Below, piece after piece: positions 35,843 through 44,334 of a stretch of 64,000 nt of DNA (the stretch's first letter is position 1; every line of letters begins with the position of its first letter). Source of the stretch: Neptunicella plasticusilytica (GTDB lineage: Bacteria > Pseudomonadota > Gammaproteobacteria > Enterobacterales > Alteromonadaceae). Made by a program: the position numbers and the translations under genes. The notes below the pieces were generated by a model. That model was not told where the DNA came from and made no database searches. It was given only the letters and a program-made list of their open reading frames with translations. The stretch spans positions 1,054,001 to 1,118,000 of the forward strand of contig NZ_CP150481.1 of the NCBI RefSeq assembly GCF_047922965.1, in the 5' to 3' direction.

Positions 35843-36394
35843 TTAAAAGAAACTTTGCTGAACTCGCACTATGTCTCCAGGGAGCACCGTGTCAGAGGTT
35901 TTTACCGGCGATAATTCCTTTTGCACGCCATTGATCTCGCGAAGAATTTTAATGTTGTCTTTGGCGGCTCGCTGGGTATAACCACCAGCCACTGCTGCGG
36001 CTTTATCGACAGACAGTCCCGGCTGATAAGGATATCCACCGGGTTTTTTGATTTCTCCATCAATGAAGAAAGGGCGGTATTCAACAATCGATACGGATAT
36101 CGAGGGATTGACCAGATAATCCCCTTTTAAGCCCAGATAAATGGCATTTTCCAGCTGGGCAGCGGTCATACCTACCGCCTTGATATCGCCCAGAAAGGGA
36201 TAGTTGATAATGCCGGTGTCGGGTAAGCGGGTTTCCAGCGACAAATCACCCTGCCCATAGACGGTCACTTTAATGACGTCGCCTGACCCCAGCCGGTACT
36301 GACCCATATTAAAAGTTTCGGCATGGGCTGAAGGATTTAGCAATATCAGGATGCCAAGCAGACAAGTGAGGATAAAGGCAACACGTATTTTCAT
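35843..36394 (-). CDS. Wza-like polysaccharide export protein
   Basis: The 183-residue periplasmic or outer-membrane export protein has a signal peptide (MKIRVAFILTCLLGILILL, cleavage after SAHA), a polysaccharide export domain (YRLGSGDVIKVTVYGQ) and a SLBB-type region (PFFIDGEIKKPGGYPYQPG). It is much shorter than E. coli Wza (about 380 residues) and lacks an obvious lipobox Cys, so the outer-membrane pore may be completed by the beta-barrel gene upstream. The ATG at 36394 lies right at the stop of that gene; an ATG at 36439 would give a non-signal leader. Confidence 0.88.
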   Translation of the reverse strand: MKIRVAFILTCLLGILILLNPSAHAETFNMGQYRLGSGDVIKVTVYGQGDLSLETRLPDTGIINYPFLGDIKAVGMTAAQLENAIYLGLKGDYLVNPSISVSIVEYRPFFIDGEIKKPGGYPYQPGLSVDKAAAVAGGYTQRAAKDNIKILREINGVQKELSPVKTSDTVLPGDIVRVQQSFF

Positions 36395-36395
36395 A

Positions 36396-37631
36396 TTAAA
36401 GGCTCGCTTGTAGGGAGATGCTGAACAAATTTCGATCAAAGTCCAGATTATTCAAGTTACTGTTACGTTGGTCATAACGATAGGCGATGGAAAATAGCAA
36501 CCAGCGGCGGAACTGGTAGTTAGCGGCGAGTTTGCTACCCCAGTTGCGATCTTCACGATCTACTGCAACTTCATCGACGATCAAGGCATTGGTTGCGTAA
36601 GTATCGTCCTGATACAGCAGTTCGAGTTCGGAGTTAAACCTGCCGGTCCAGTCATATTGCCAGCTCAATTGATAATCACGCTTTTCGATAAAGTTGCCTT
36701 GACCATCAGTTTCTTTGATATCGCTCATGGTAGAGATTTCGAACTGGCTATAGTTAACCGGTTGCCACAGCACGCCGACTTCCCAGTCGAAGCCGTCGTA
36801 GTTCTCGCGTTGGTCCGAATCGAAATCCTTGCGGCGCATACCTATCTTGGCAAAGCCTGTGGTGGCTTCAGTGGACTCCCATCTCACCCCGATAAGGGCT
36901 TTTTGCTCGGTGCTATCCAGCCGGTTGCGTTCTTCAAGAGCAAAATCATAATTGATTTCAGCGGTGCTGATGTCGAACAACAAATCCGTGTTGGGGGCGA
37001 CTTGGTAGTAAAATGTCGAACCTAAAATATGGGTATCTCTATCCCGTTCCAGATAATCAACGCTATTACCATCGTAGTTCACTCCCTTATACCTGTAGCG
37101 AAGATCGATTTTTCCGGTAGCGGTCTCACCGCCATAGCGGTAGGTTAGCTCCATGTCAGTATCTTTGAATTGATCGGGTTCCAGTAGTTCGTCACCGTGG
37201 CCGATAGAATACCGGGTTCCCCGGGCATCGTGACCGTCCAGATACTCTGCGTCGAGCATTAGGCGATGACGGGTATTGAGCTGATAACCCAGTTGGGTCC
37301 AGAGGCGGTGGTCGGTAAAGTTGTCTGCGTCACTGGAATAGTAATTCCCTCGCTTGAGGGAATAACCAAGTAGCATATCGTTGATGCCGTAATTATTACG
37401 CAGCACAAAGGTTGGAGTCACCAGCGTACCCCAACTATCCAGCTTATCGCCGGACTCCCGCAACAAGTTATCATCGTAACGCTGCTCGATATCCAGACTA
37501 GGTGTAAACAGAAACCCACCCAAATCAATATTGCCCTTTTTATCCTGCTGGTCGGCGGCGTTAGCCCAGGGGATAGTAAGGAACATCAATGAACATAACA
37601 CTACATGAGCTTTAACAAGGTTTAAGCGCAT
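36396..37631 (-). CDS. Outer-membrane beta-barrel protein of the polysaccharide locus
   Basis: The 411-residue exported protein has a signal peptide ending PWANA and then alternating polar/aromatic strands (for example TPSLDIEQRYDDNLLRESGD, ELTYRYGGETATGKIDLRYRY), with a final strand ending LFSISLQASL. It resembles the barrel proteins found beside Wza/Wzc genes in exopolysaccharide clusters of marine and PEP-CTERM-type bacteria. It is first in the export/control operon and probably forms the outer-membrane exit for the polymer. Confidence 0.82.
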   Translation of the reverse strand: MRLNLVKAHVVLCSLMFLTIPWANAADQQDKKGNIDLGGFLFTPSLDIEQRYDDNLLRESGDKLDSWGTLVTPTFVLRNNYGINDMLLGYSLKRGNYYSSDADNFTDHRLWTQLGYQLNTRHRLMLDAEYLDGHDARGTRYSIGHGDELLEPDQFKDTDMELTYRYGGETATGKIDLRYRYKGVNYDGNSVDYLERDRDTHILGSTFYYQVAPNTDLLFDISTAEINYDFALEERNRLDSTEQKALIGVRWESTEATTGFAKIGMRRKDFDSDQRENYDGFDWEVGVLWQPVNYSQFEISTMSDIKETDGQGNFIEKRDYQLSWQYDWTGRFNSELELLYQDDTYATNALIVDEVAVDREDRNWGSKLAANYQFRRWLLFSIAYRYDQRNSNLNNLDFDRNLFSISLQASL

Positions 37632-38429
37632 TTATTTTTCCTTCCGTGAATGATCCTGTGACTTAATAACAATAGACCTATGCCAGATGTATGCCAGTCA
37701 ACCGAAATTGTCTGGCATACCCTATGTTAAGTGAGCTTGGGCAGATAAGCGGATTTGTCGAGTGGAATTGGGGCCGCCAGACAGGGGGATTTTGTTCCCT
37801 TTCTGCGACATCGACTCTGCTGATGCGGGTTCTATCGGTTACCCGGGCCTGGATTGCCCGAACAATTTGTGTTCGGAAAAGGAATAAAGCACTACTGATT
37901 CTGCCAGCCAGTTAACTCAACTATAAATTTTTGCCCAGCTGTAGCCCTCTCGGAATGTGAATTACGGACATGTCCGGATTACCGATAATAACTCTTTACC
38001 CTTTGTAACAGATTCTCTGGCACCAGATTTGCAATTTCTACCTGTGTAGAGGCTGAACGCGCTGTAAAAAAAGCCTGTATTGACTAAGGGAAGAACGTTG
38101 TAGCCCTTTAAAAATAACGAATCCGTAATTTTCCAGAACAATGTGTAGGCAGAAATTTCATATTGTTGATTCGTTGCTAATAGGAAACATCGATTGTCTG
38201 TTGGCGCTGTAACGACTTTGCTTAGGGATACTGCTGAAACAGGTAATAAGCTGATTTTATTAGTTTTATTTTGACTGGGAAAGGCAGGATAGGGCGTTGC
38301 AAATTGGCATGTTGCAGATTGGCGTCATGGACGTCATCTAGCGGGTTTGCAGCAGTTTTGGATTGAATACGACGTGTACCAAATAAGCTAAAACGGTTTT
38401 GGTAATACTAAATTCGCAGGGGAATGATC
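37632..38429. other. Long divergent regulatory region of the polysaccharide locus
   Basis: Nearly 800 bases without a convincing gene between the export operon and the initiating transferase. It contains the TATGCCAG cluster listed separately, a GGACATGTCC palindrome at 37968-37977 and the near-dyad GCGTCATGGACGTC near 38323-38336. Such length suggests several regulator sites or an untranslated leader. No riboswitch class recognised. Confidence 0.5.
37680..37719. promoter_or_regulatory. Three TATGCCAG elements (two direct, one inverted)
   Basis: TATGCCAG occurs at 37680-37687 and 37690-37697 and its reverse complement CTGGCATA at 37712-37719, just 50-90 bases before the export operon start codon. 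The 10-base spacing of the first two equals about one helical turn. Likely a regulator-binding cluster; the protein is unknown. Confidence 0.5.
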
Positions 38430-39854
38430 ATGGCAATCGATATTATTCGTCGAAAAGTAGGGAAGGGAATTATTCAGTCCAATCAAAGTGGATTTTCCAC
38501 TTTATACCGACTGGTTGATTTATTTGTTGTCACACTGATGTATTTCTTTGTGCTGGTGGCAAATGGTTTTGGTATTGATGCCTCTACGCTGGTGTTACTG
38601 TTTGTCAGTATTATCAGTTATATGCTGTTTGCCGAAGCATTGGATATTTACCGTTCGTGGCGAACCGCATCCTCGCTGGAGATGATCAAAACCGTGTCTA
38701 GTGTGTGGTTGTTGACCGCTTCTGTCACTATCACATTTGCCTATTTTATGTATTGGCTGGTTCCCTACGGAAATAGCGTGATCCTTAGTTGGTTATCGGC
38801 TGCGGGACTGTCACTGCTGGGTTGGCGAATTGTGTTTCGTGAGATATTACATGTACAGCGCAAGAGCGGACATAACACCCGTAGTGCGGTGATTATTGGT
38901 GCCACGCCTTCTGGCTACAGTTTAGCCAATCAAATGGACGACAATGAATATCTGGGTATCAAGTTTAAGGGATTTTATGATGATCGCGCTCCCGATCGTC
39001 TACCGCATGAGTTGCAACATCAAATCCACGGTAATGTGAACGATGCTATAGCACTGGCCAAGTCGAATGAGGTGGATTATATCTACTTGTCGATGCCGAT
39101 GAGTGCTGAAAAACGCATCATGCATATTCTGAATTTATGCAGCGATACCACAGCAACAGTGTATATCATCCCCAATTTCTTTATATACAACCTGATTAAC
39201 GCCCGTTGGCAGAATATCGGCTCGGTTCAGACATTGAGTGTGTTTGATACGCCTTTCCAGGGCGGCAGTGATGTGCTTAAACGGGCAGAAGATATCGTAT
39301 TTTCCAGTTTAATTTTGTGCCTGATTGCGCTGCCTATGTTGATCATTGCCCTGGCAGTAAAATTGACCTCGCCGGGGCCTGCGATTTTTAAACAGACTCG
39401 CTATGGGTTAGATGGTAAACCCATCACGATTTATAAGTTCCGTTCAATGAGTACTCAGGACAACGGCAATAAAGTCGATCAAGCCACCAAAAATGATCCG
39501 CGCATTACCCGGTTAGGGGCGTTTTTAAGACGCACATCGCTAGATGAGTTACCGCAATTTATTAATGTGTTACAGGGCCGGATGTCAATTGTTGGTCCTC
39601 GTCCTCACGCGGTGGCGCATAACGAAGAATATCGCAAATTAATTGAAGGCTATATGTTACGTCACAAGGTCAGACCGGGCATTACCGGTTGGGCACAAAT
39701 TAACGGCTACCGTGGCGAAACCGAAACGATCAACAAAATGGTTAAGCGGGTTGAATATGATCTGGATTACATCCATCGCTGGTCGGTATGGCTGGATATA
39801 AAAATTATTCTGGCTACCGCCTTTAAAGGCTTTGTGAGTAAAAATGCGTATTAA
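38430..39854 (+). CDS. Undecaprenyl-phosphate sugar-1-phosphate transferase (WcaJ-like)
   Basis: Initiates repeat-unit synthesis by moving a sugar-phosphate, probably glucose-1-P, onto undecaprenyl phosphate. It has four N-terminal membrane helices (about 28-135), a Rossmann-like CoA-binding region (SAVIIGATPSGYSLANQ) and a fifth membrane segment near 290. The C-terminal catalytic domain includes IFKQTRYGLDGKPITIYKFRSM (two adjoining stretches), RRTSLDELPQFINVL and GPRPHAVAHNEEY. AGGGGA sits six bases before the ATG at 38430; the ATG at 38424 directly abuts it and is less likely. Confidence 0.93.
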   Translation: MAIDIIRRKVGKGIIQSNQSGFSTLYRLVDLFVVTLMYFFVLVANGFGIDASTLVLLFVSIISYMLFAEALDIYRSWRTASSLEMIKTVSSVWLLTASVTITFAYFMYWLVPYGNSVILSWLSAAGLSLLGWRIVFREILHVQRKSGHNTRSAVIIGATPSGYSLANQMDDNEYLGIKFKGFYDDRAPDRLPHELQHQIHGNVNDAIALAKSNEVDYIYLSMPMSAEKRIMHILNLCSDTTATVYIIPNFFIYNLINARWQNIGSVQTLSVFDTPFQGGSDVLKRAEDIVFSSLILCLIALPMLIIALAVKLTSPGPAIFKQTRYGLDGKPITIYKFRSMSTQDNGNKVDQATKNDPRITRLGAFLRRTSLDELPQFINVLQGRMSIVGPRPHAVAHNEEYRKLIEGYMLRHKVRPGITGWAQINGYRGETETINKMVKRVEYDLDYIHRWSVWLDIKIILATAFKGFVSKNAY

Positions 39855-39875
39855 ATGACGTGTTCTGGTCCCTCT

Positions 39876-39901
39876 CGGTAGTACCCCAACTTTTACTACC
39901 G
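39876..39901 (+). other. Small stem-loop downstream of the WcaJ-like gene
   Basis: CGGTAGTA and TACTACCG form an 8-base stem around a 10-base loop, just before the stronger terminator. It may help terminate or protect the mRNA end. Confidence 0.4.
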
Positions 39902-39909
39902 GGACTTTG

Positions 39910-39951
39910 GCCATACAGGGCGGACCCATTCTGCTCTGTATGGCTTTTTTT
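39910..39951 (+). terminator. Intrinsic terminator after the WcaJ-like gene
   Basis: GCCATACAG pairs with CTGTATGGC, followed by a run of seven T. It closes the plus-strand transferase unit before the convergent oxidoreductase. Confidence 0.85.
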
Positions 39952-39970
39952 ATGTGTGATAATGATAAAG

Positions 39971-40963
39971 CTATTGGCAAATCTGTTCCATTACCCAGTT
40001 GGTGCGTGCAGCACTGGCACCGGTTGAAGGGCAATGGCTGTTTTCTGTCAGAGCAACTACGACAGTCTGGATCAAGGGTTGCTGGATATGCTTGGGCAAT
40101 TGACAGCTAAACTGTTGAGTTTTTTTCCCGTCAACCAATAAGGTAACGTCCCCGCCAGAAAATGTCGCATAACGTATTATCCCCTGACTGCCAATAATTT
40201 CGGTGATATCACGGGTGGCACTTTGTGAGCTGTTAAAGCACCAGTTACCGGTTCCGGTTGCACCTGATTCAAACATAAAACTGGCACACACCATATCGTC
40301 CGCACTGTAGTAACCGGCCTGATTGGTCGCAATACCATGTGCTTGTTGAATGGGGCCTAGCAGGTAGTCCAGCAAATCTAGCTGGTGTGAGCCCAAATCA
40401 TAAAAATAGCCACCACCAGCTATTTCCGGATCGATTCGCCACTCATTATTCATCCGGCTAAGTAACTGAGGACGAACAGCCTGATTAAGCTGAACATTGA
40501 CATGACGTACTTCGCCAATTTTACCTTGTTCAAGCCATTGTTTGACTTTGACGAAGTGAGGCAAACAGCGCCGATAGTAGGCAACAAAAAGTGGCACGCC
40601 TGCTTGCTCACAAGCCTTTATCATCTGTTGGCATTCGGTGTAATTCCGCGCCATCGGCTTTTCCACATAAACCGCTTTACCGGCTGCTGCGGCTTTTAAG
40701 GTGTAGGGCAGATGCCCGTCAGGTGGTGTAGCAATATAGATGGCATTGATATCCGGATCTTGGATTAGGTTGTCCGCATCATCGTACCATCTAGGGACGT
40801 GATGGCGATTGGCGTAGTCTTCGGCTAAACGTGCAGTACGACGCATCACAGCAACCAGTCTGGAACCCGGGACAAGCTGCATGGCCGGTGCACTTTTTAC
40901 TTCGCATACATCACCCACCCCGATGATGCCCCAGTTTACCTGGTCCAATTTACGCGCTGTCAT
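39971..40963 (-). CDS. Gfo/Idh/MocA-family NAD(P)-dependent oxidoreductase
   Basis: The 330-residue sugar or cyclitol dehydrogenase-like protein has an N-terminal Rossmann motif WGIIGVGDVCEVKSAPA, followed by IYIATPPDGHLPY and the catalytic-type EKP motif in VYVEKPMARNYTEC. The C-terminal half has GGGYFYDLGSHQLDLLDYLLG, common in the family. Its ATG overlaps the LytTR gene by 14 bases, so the two are co-transcribed. It could prepare a sugar for the neighbouring polysaccharide, but the substrate is not readable. Confidence 0.9.
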   Translation of the reverse strand: MTARKLDQVNWGIIGVGDVCEVKSAPAMQLVPGSRLVAVMRRTARLAEDYANRHHVPRWYDDADNLIQDPDINAIYIATPPDGHLPYTLKAAAAGKAVYVEKPMARNYTECQQMIKACEQAGVPLFVAYYRRCLPHFVKVKQWLEQGKIGEVRHVNVQLNQAVRPQLLSRMNNEWRIDPEIAGGGYFYDLGSHQLDLLDYLLGPIQQAHGIATNQAGYYSADDMVCASFMFESGATGTGNWCFNSSQSATRDITEIIGSQGIIRYATFSGGDVTLLVDGKKTQQFSCQLPKHIQQPLIQTVVVALTENSHCPSTGASAARTNWVMEQICQ

Positions 40964-41822
40964 TCTTTATCTCTAGTTGTTGTTTAAACTGGTCTTTATA
41001 ACGGCGAGACAAGTTGAGTTTATGACCACTTTTCAGGGTGATTTCACCATCACCACTGGGTTGATAGCTGATATTATCAATAGCCTGATGATTGACACCG
41101 TAGCTACGATGGATGCGGCTGAAACCCGCTGCTTCCAATCGTTCAAGTGTTGCGGAGAGGGTGGCTCTTAACGGGTAAATGCGTCCGCCACTGTATAAAT
41201 TAACGTAATTTCCCGACGATTCCATCCATTCTATATCACTGACTTTCACCAGAAACTCCTTATCCAGCTTGCGTACCAGAAGATGGCCCGGGACTTTAGA
41301 TTGGGAAGTGGTAGATTGTTCCACCGATTCGATCAGGTTGGCTTCACCTTTTAGGCGGCTATAAACAAACTGGTATAGATAGTACATGGCGTAAAAGAAT
41401 AGGTAACCCCAGGCATCTTTACGATATTCGTATAAAAATTCGCGCAGGATCGGGCCAAAATTATAATCACCACCCTGCCAGGAATAGATCAGTTCCCGGA
41501 ACCATACCATCAGGCCTACATGTAAAACCGAAAACAGCAGAGTACCGAGCAAGTGTTTAATCAGTTGTTGCCAGATTTTGGTCAGTCGCGGTGGATAAAG
41601 GCTGTAGAGATAAAATATCAGCGGGGCGATTAACAAAATGCTGAGTGTACTGGTGTATTCCCAGCAAAAAGGCTCCCACAATTCAATCGCGGGTTTACCG
41701 TTGCGGTTCTGTTCCATCCAGACCGATGTGGCGTTAATGCTGTTGTTAATAAACAGATAGGTAAAAAACAGCAAGCCAATATATAAACGACGATGACGGT
41801 CGAAGCGCTCAAACAGAGTCAT
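40950..41822 (-). CDS. Membrane-bound LytTR DNA-binding regulator
   Basis: The 290-residue protein has four predicted membrane helices in the first 160 residues (such as RLYIGLLFFTYLFI and LSILLIAPLIFYLYSL) and a C-terminal LytTR domain from about 185 (VSDIEWMESSGNYVNLY ... ATLERLEAAGFSRIHRSYGVN ... LSRRYKDQFKQQL). It lacks a receiver domain, so it probably senses a signal at the membrane and binds DNA directly. It overlaps the oxidoreductase gene and may regulate it or the nearby polysaccharide promoters. Confidence 0.9.
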   Translation of the reverse strand: MTLFERFDRHRRLYIGLLFFTYLFINNSINATSVWMEQNRNGKPAIELWEPFCWEYTSTLSILLIAPLIFYLYSLYPPRLTKIWQQLIKHLLGTLLFSVLHVGLMVWFRELIYSWQGGDYNFGPILREFLYEYRKDAWGYLFFYAMYYLYQFVYSRLKGEANLIESVEQSTTSQSKVPGHLLVRKLDKEFLVKVSDIEWMESSGNYVNLYSGGRIYPLRATLSATLERLEAAGFSRIHRSYGVNHQAIDNISYQPSGDGEITLKSGHKLNLSRRYKDQFKQQLEIKNDSA

Positions 41823-41833
41823 ATTTGCATCCT

Positions 41834-41991
41834 AATTATTTTATCACCGGATTCATTCCTGAAGGCTTACCAAGCTGTCTTTTAGGCCAGATTGCCGGTC
41901 GGCACTCGGTATTTGAAATGGGCAATTGCTTTTTACTTTAACTGTTGGAGGGATGATGACTCAACAACAATTTGGCGTTCGGGAGGACTAA
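41834..41991 (+). pseudogene. Duplicated promoter and first codons of the acyltransferase gene (remnant)
   Basis: This stretch matches the region 44202-44365 before and at the start of the acyltransferase gene. Near-identical pieces include GGAGGGATGATGACTCAACA against GGAGGGATAATGACTCAACA, and AATTATTTTATCACC against AATTATTTTTATCAC. The remnant codes only MTQQQFGVRED before a stop (41956-41991). It shows that the start of the acyltransferase gene once lay here, directly divergent from the LytTR gene, before about 2.3 kb with the S9 peptidase came to separate the two copies. Insertion or tandem duplication with decay are both possible. Confidence 0.75.
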
Positions 41992-42153
41992 AATTATTTT
42001 GAGCTGCGTTGACTAAAGACATATCAAACTCAAGTTAATTCATTATATTACAAGCTCTAGAAACTGCTCCTCATATGTTATAACCTCTTTTCGAAATTTA
42101 ATCTCATCCTGCTCAACGGGGTGAGGATATGTAGTTAATCATAAGGATTTGAT

Positions 42154-44097
42154 ATGCGTTTGTTCAAACGATACCTGTTACTTTTTATTTTTTTATCAAT
42201 GAATATCGGTCAAAGCCAAGCTCAAGAATTGATTCCTCTTGAACATCTAGCCGCTTTACCCATGATTGAAAGCCCCCAATTATCTCCTGACGGCAAAAAT
42301 ATCCTGGCCCTGAGCGCTTTGGATACCGAACAATCGGTTGTTGTGGCTAAATACAACAGTGTAGATTTGGTCACTATTTTAAAACTTAAAAAAGCACAGG
42401 ATAGAATTGATTGGGTTCGCTGGGCTAATAATGAACGAGTTCTGGTCTATTCAAGCTATCCAAAAACAGCATTCGGCAGAAAAGTCATGGTCAGTCGTTT
42501 GTTTGCAATAAATATTGACGGCAGTGAACTTCGTGAACTAAAGCTAGGTAAATTACTACGGCATGATTACGCTGATTTATTTTCAGATTTGAAGGTGTTG
42601 ACAGTTCTGCCTGATGATAAAGAACATATTTTGGTGCAAACCTATACTGGTCGCGATAAAACCCCCGCTGTTTTCAGATTCAATATTTATAATGGTGACG
42701 TGGAAAAAGTGGTTAGTGCCGCCGAGGAGATCACGAGATGGCTATCTACTCGCGACGGAGAAGTTTTGTTAGGGTTACATTATGACTTTGACAAGGATAC
42801 CCAAGAACAGACGGTTGATATATTTTTCCGAGAAAACAGCTCTGTTGAAGAATGGCAAAAAATTTACAGTTATAAATCCGGGTTGGAGTTTTATTTCAGT
42901 CCTATCGCCTTTTCCGATGATAGGAAGAGTTTGTTTGTGATGACAGACTTTGAAGTCTATAAACGAGTCTTAAGAAAATTTGATTTGCAGAACAAGGAAT
43001 TTGGTGAAATTGTCTACCAAGTTGATGGATATGATCTTGATGGAGCAGTGTTCCGCGATAACAAGCTGGCGGGAGTGAGTTATACAGACGATTACTACCG
43101 GATTGTTTACTTTGATGAGGAATTAAAAGCACGCCAGGAGATGTTACAGAAAAGCTTTTCCAAATATCAGAGTTATATAGTCAGTAGCAGTCAAGATAAG
43201 AATAAACTGATAATTTCAGCATCCTCGACTAACAGTCCGAAAAAGTATTTTCTGGTTGATTTAGCCACCAAGAAAGCTAATTTCTGGTTGTCTCAATATG
43301 CTTACCTGGAAAATAAATCGTTACCGGGAAAAGAGCCTTTTTCTTTTAAGGCGCGAGATGGTTATGAATTAAGTGGTTACATTACCTTCGGTCCGGAAGG
43401 TAAAAACGCGCCATTGGTAATATTGCCTCATGGCGGTCCGAGTAGCAGGGATACCAAACATTTTGATATCTGGGTGCAAATGTTAGCTCGGCGTGGCTAT
43501 GCTGTCGCGCAGGTTAACTTTCGCGGTTCTGAAGGCTTTGGTAATTCTCACGAAGTGCAAGGTTACAAGCAGTGGGGAAAGCTGATGCAGCAAGACGTTT
43601 ATGACGCTATTGCTGCAATTAAAGCAAATCATTGGGCTGATACAGATAACATGTGCATAGTCGGCGCAAGCTACGGAGGATATGTAGCGCTTACCGCCGG
43701 TTATCAACGTCCGGATTTATTTAAATGTATTGTTAGCGTAGCAGGGATATCGGACATTCCGGCCATGGTTGAAAAAGATAGTTTTTATGACAGTTTTAAG
43801 GCTCATGCCAAGAACGAAATTGGTGATGTTTCTGTGCCTGAGGATTTGGCCGATTTAACAGAGAATTCTGCTATCAACCATGTAGGTGCTTTTAAGGCGC
43901 CAGTCTTATTGATTCATGGTGAGAATGACGAAATAGTGCATCATTCGCAGAGTGAAGATATGTATGATGCCCTCAAAAAGCAAAGAAAAGACTCTAAACT
44001 CGTTTTACTCGAATATGGCACACACTATGTTGATTCTCCCAAAAACCGTCAGAAAGCTTTTGAGGAAATCGACAAGTTTCTTAAGCAGTACTTGTAA
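42154..44097 (+). CDS. Secreted S9-family peptidase (prolyl-oligopeptidase type)
   Basis: Periplasmic serine peptidase of 647 residues that should cut short peptides. It has a signal peptide ending QSQAQ, a beta-propeller region to about 380 and an alpha/beta-hydrolase domain. Catalytic residues are Ser506 in GASYGGY, Asp592 in IHGENDEIV and probably His624 in YGTHYVD; PHGGP forms the oxyanion region. The gene is noticeably more AT-rich than its neighbours and lies between two copies of the acyltransferase 5' region, so it is probably a late arrival. Some S9 relatives open lasso peptides, but no lasso genes are seen here. Confidence 0.92.
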   Translation: MRLFKRYLLLFIFLSMNIGQSQAQELIPLEHLAALPMIESPQLSPDGKNILALSALDTEQSVVVAKYNSVDLVTILKLKKAQDRIDWVRWANNERVLVYSSYPKTAFGRKVMVSRLFAINIDGSELRELKLGKLLRHDYADLFSDLKVLTVLPDDKEHILVQTYTGRDKTPAVFRFNIYNGDVEKVVSAAEEITRWLSTRDGEVLLGLHYDFDKDTQEQTVDIFFRENSSVEEWQKIYSYKSGLEFYFSPIAFSDDRKSLFVMTDFEVYKRVLRKFDLQNKEFGEIVYQVDGYDLDGAVFRDNKLAGVSYTDDYYRIVYFDEELKARQEMLQKSFSKYQSYIVSSSQDKNKLIISASSTNSPKKYFLVDLATKKANFWLSQYAYLENKSLPGKEPFSFKARDGYELSGYITFGPEGKNAPLVILPHGGPSSRDTKHFDIWVQMLARRGYAVAQVNFRGSEGFGNSHEVQGYKQWGKLMQQDVYDAIAAIKANHWADTDNMCIVGASYGGYVALTAGYQRPDLFKCIVSVAGISDIPAMVEKDSFYDSFKAHAKNEIGDVSVPEDLADLTENSAINHVGAFKAPVLLIHGENDEIVHHSQSEDMYDALKKQRKDSKLVLLEYGTHYVDSPKNRQKAFEEIDKFLKQYL

Positions 44098-44135
44098 TTT
44101 ACACCAGCCCATACTGTGTCCAAAAATAGCTTGTC

Positions 44136-44162
44136 GACACTACAGAATACTTCTGTAGTGTC
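44136..44162 (+). terminator. Stem-loop after the S9 peptidase
   Basis: GACACTACAGAA and TTCTGTAGTGTC form a perfect 12-base stem with a 3-base loop. The following GCTTTAG is a poor T-run, so termination may be partial. Confidence 0.6.
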
Positions 44163-44334
44163 GCTTTAGATCGTCCTTACATTGTTATAGATATATTTCT
44201 CAATTATTTTTATCACAGTATTCCACCGGTTATCCCTGAGGCTTTACCGGTCAGCCTTTAGCACTTGGTTGGCGCAATCCTGTGTCGCATTCTGAAAGGG
44301 TTACTTGCTATTTACTTTAACCTTTGGAGGGATA

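Noticed and set aside
37691..37915. Open frame of about 74 codons in the polysaccharide regulatory region
   Set aside because: No RBS, no recognisable features and it overlaps the TATGCCAG regulatory cluster.
42154..44097. Lasso-peptide isopeptidase
   Set aside because: S9 family fits, but no lasso precursor, cyclase or linked receptor was seen around it.
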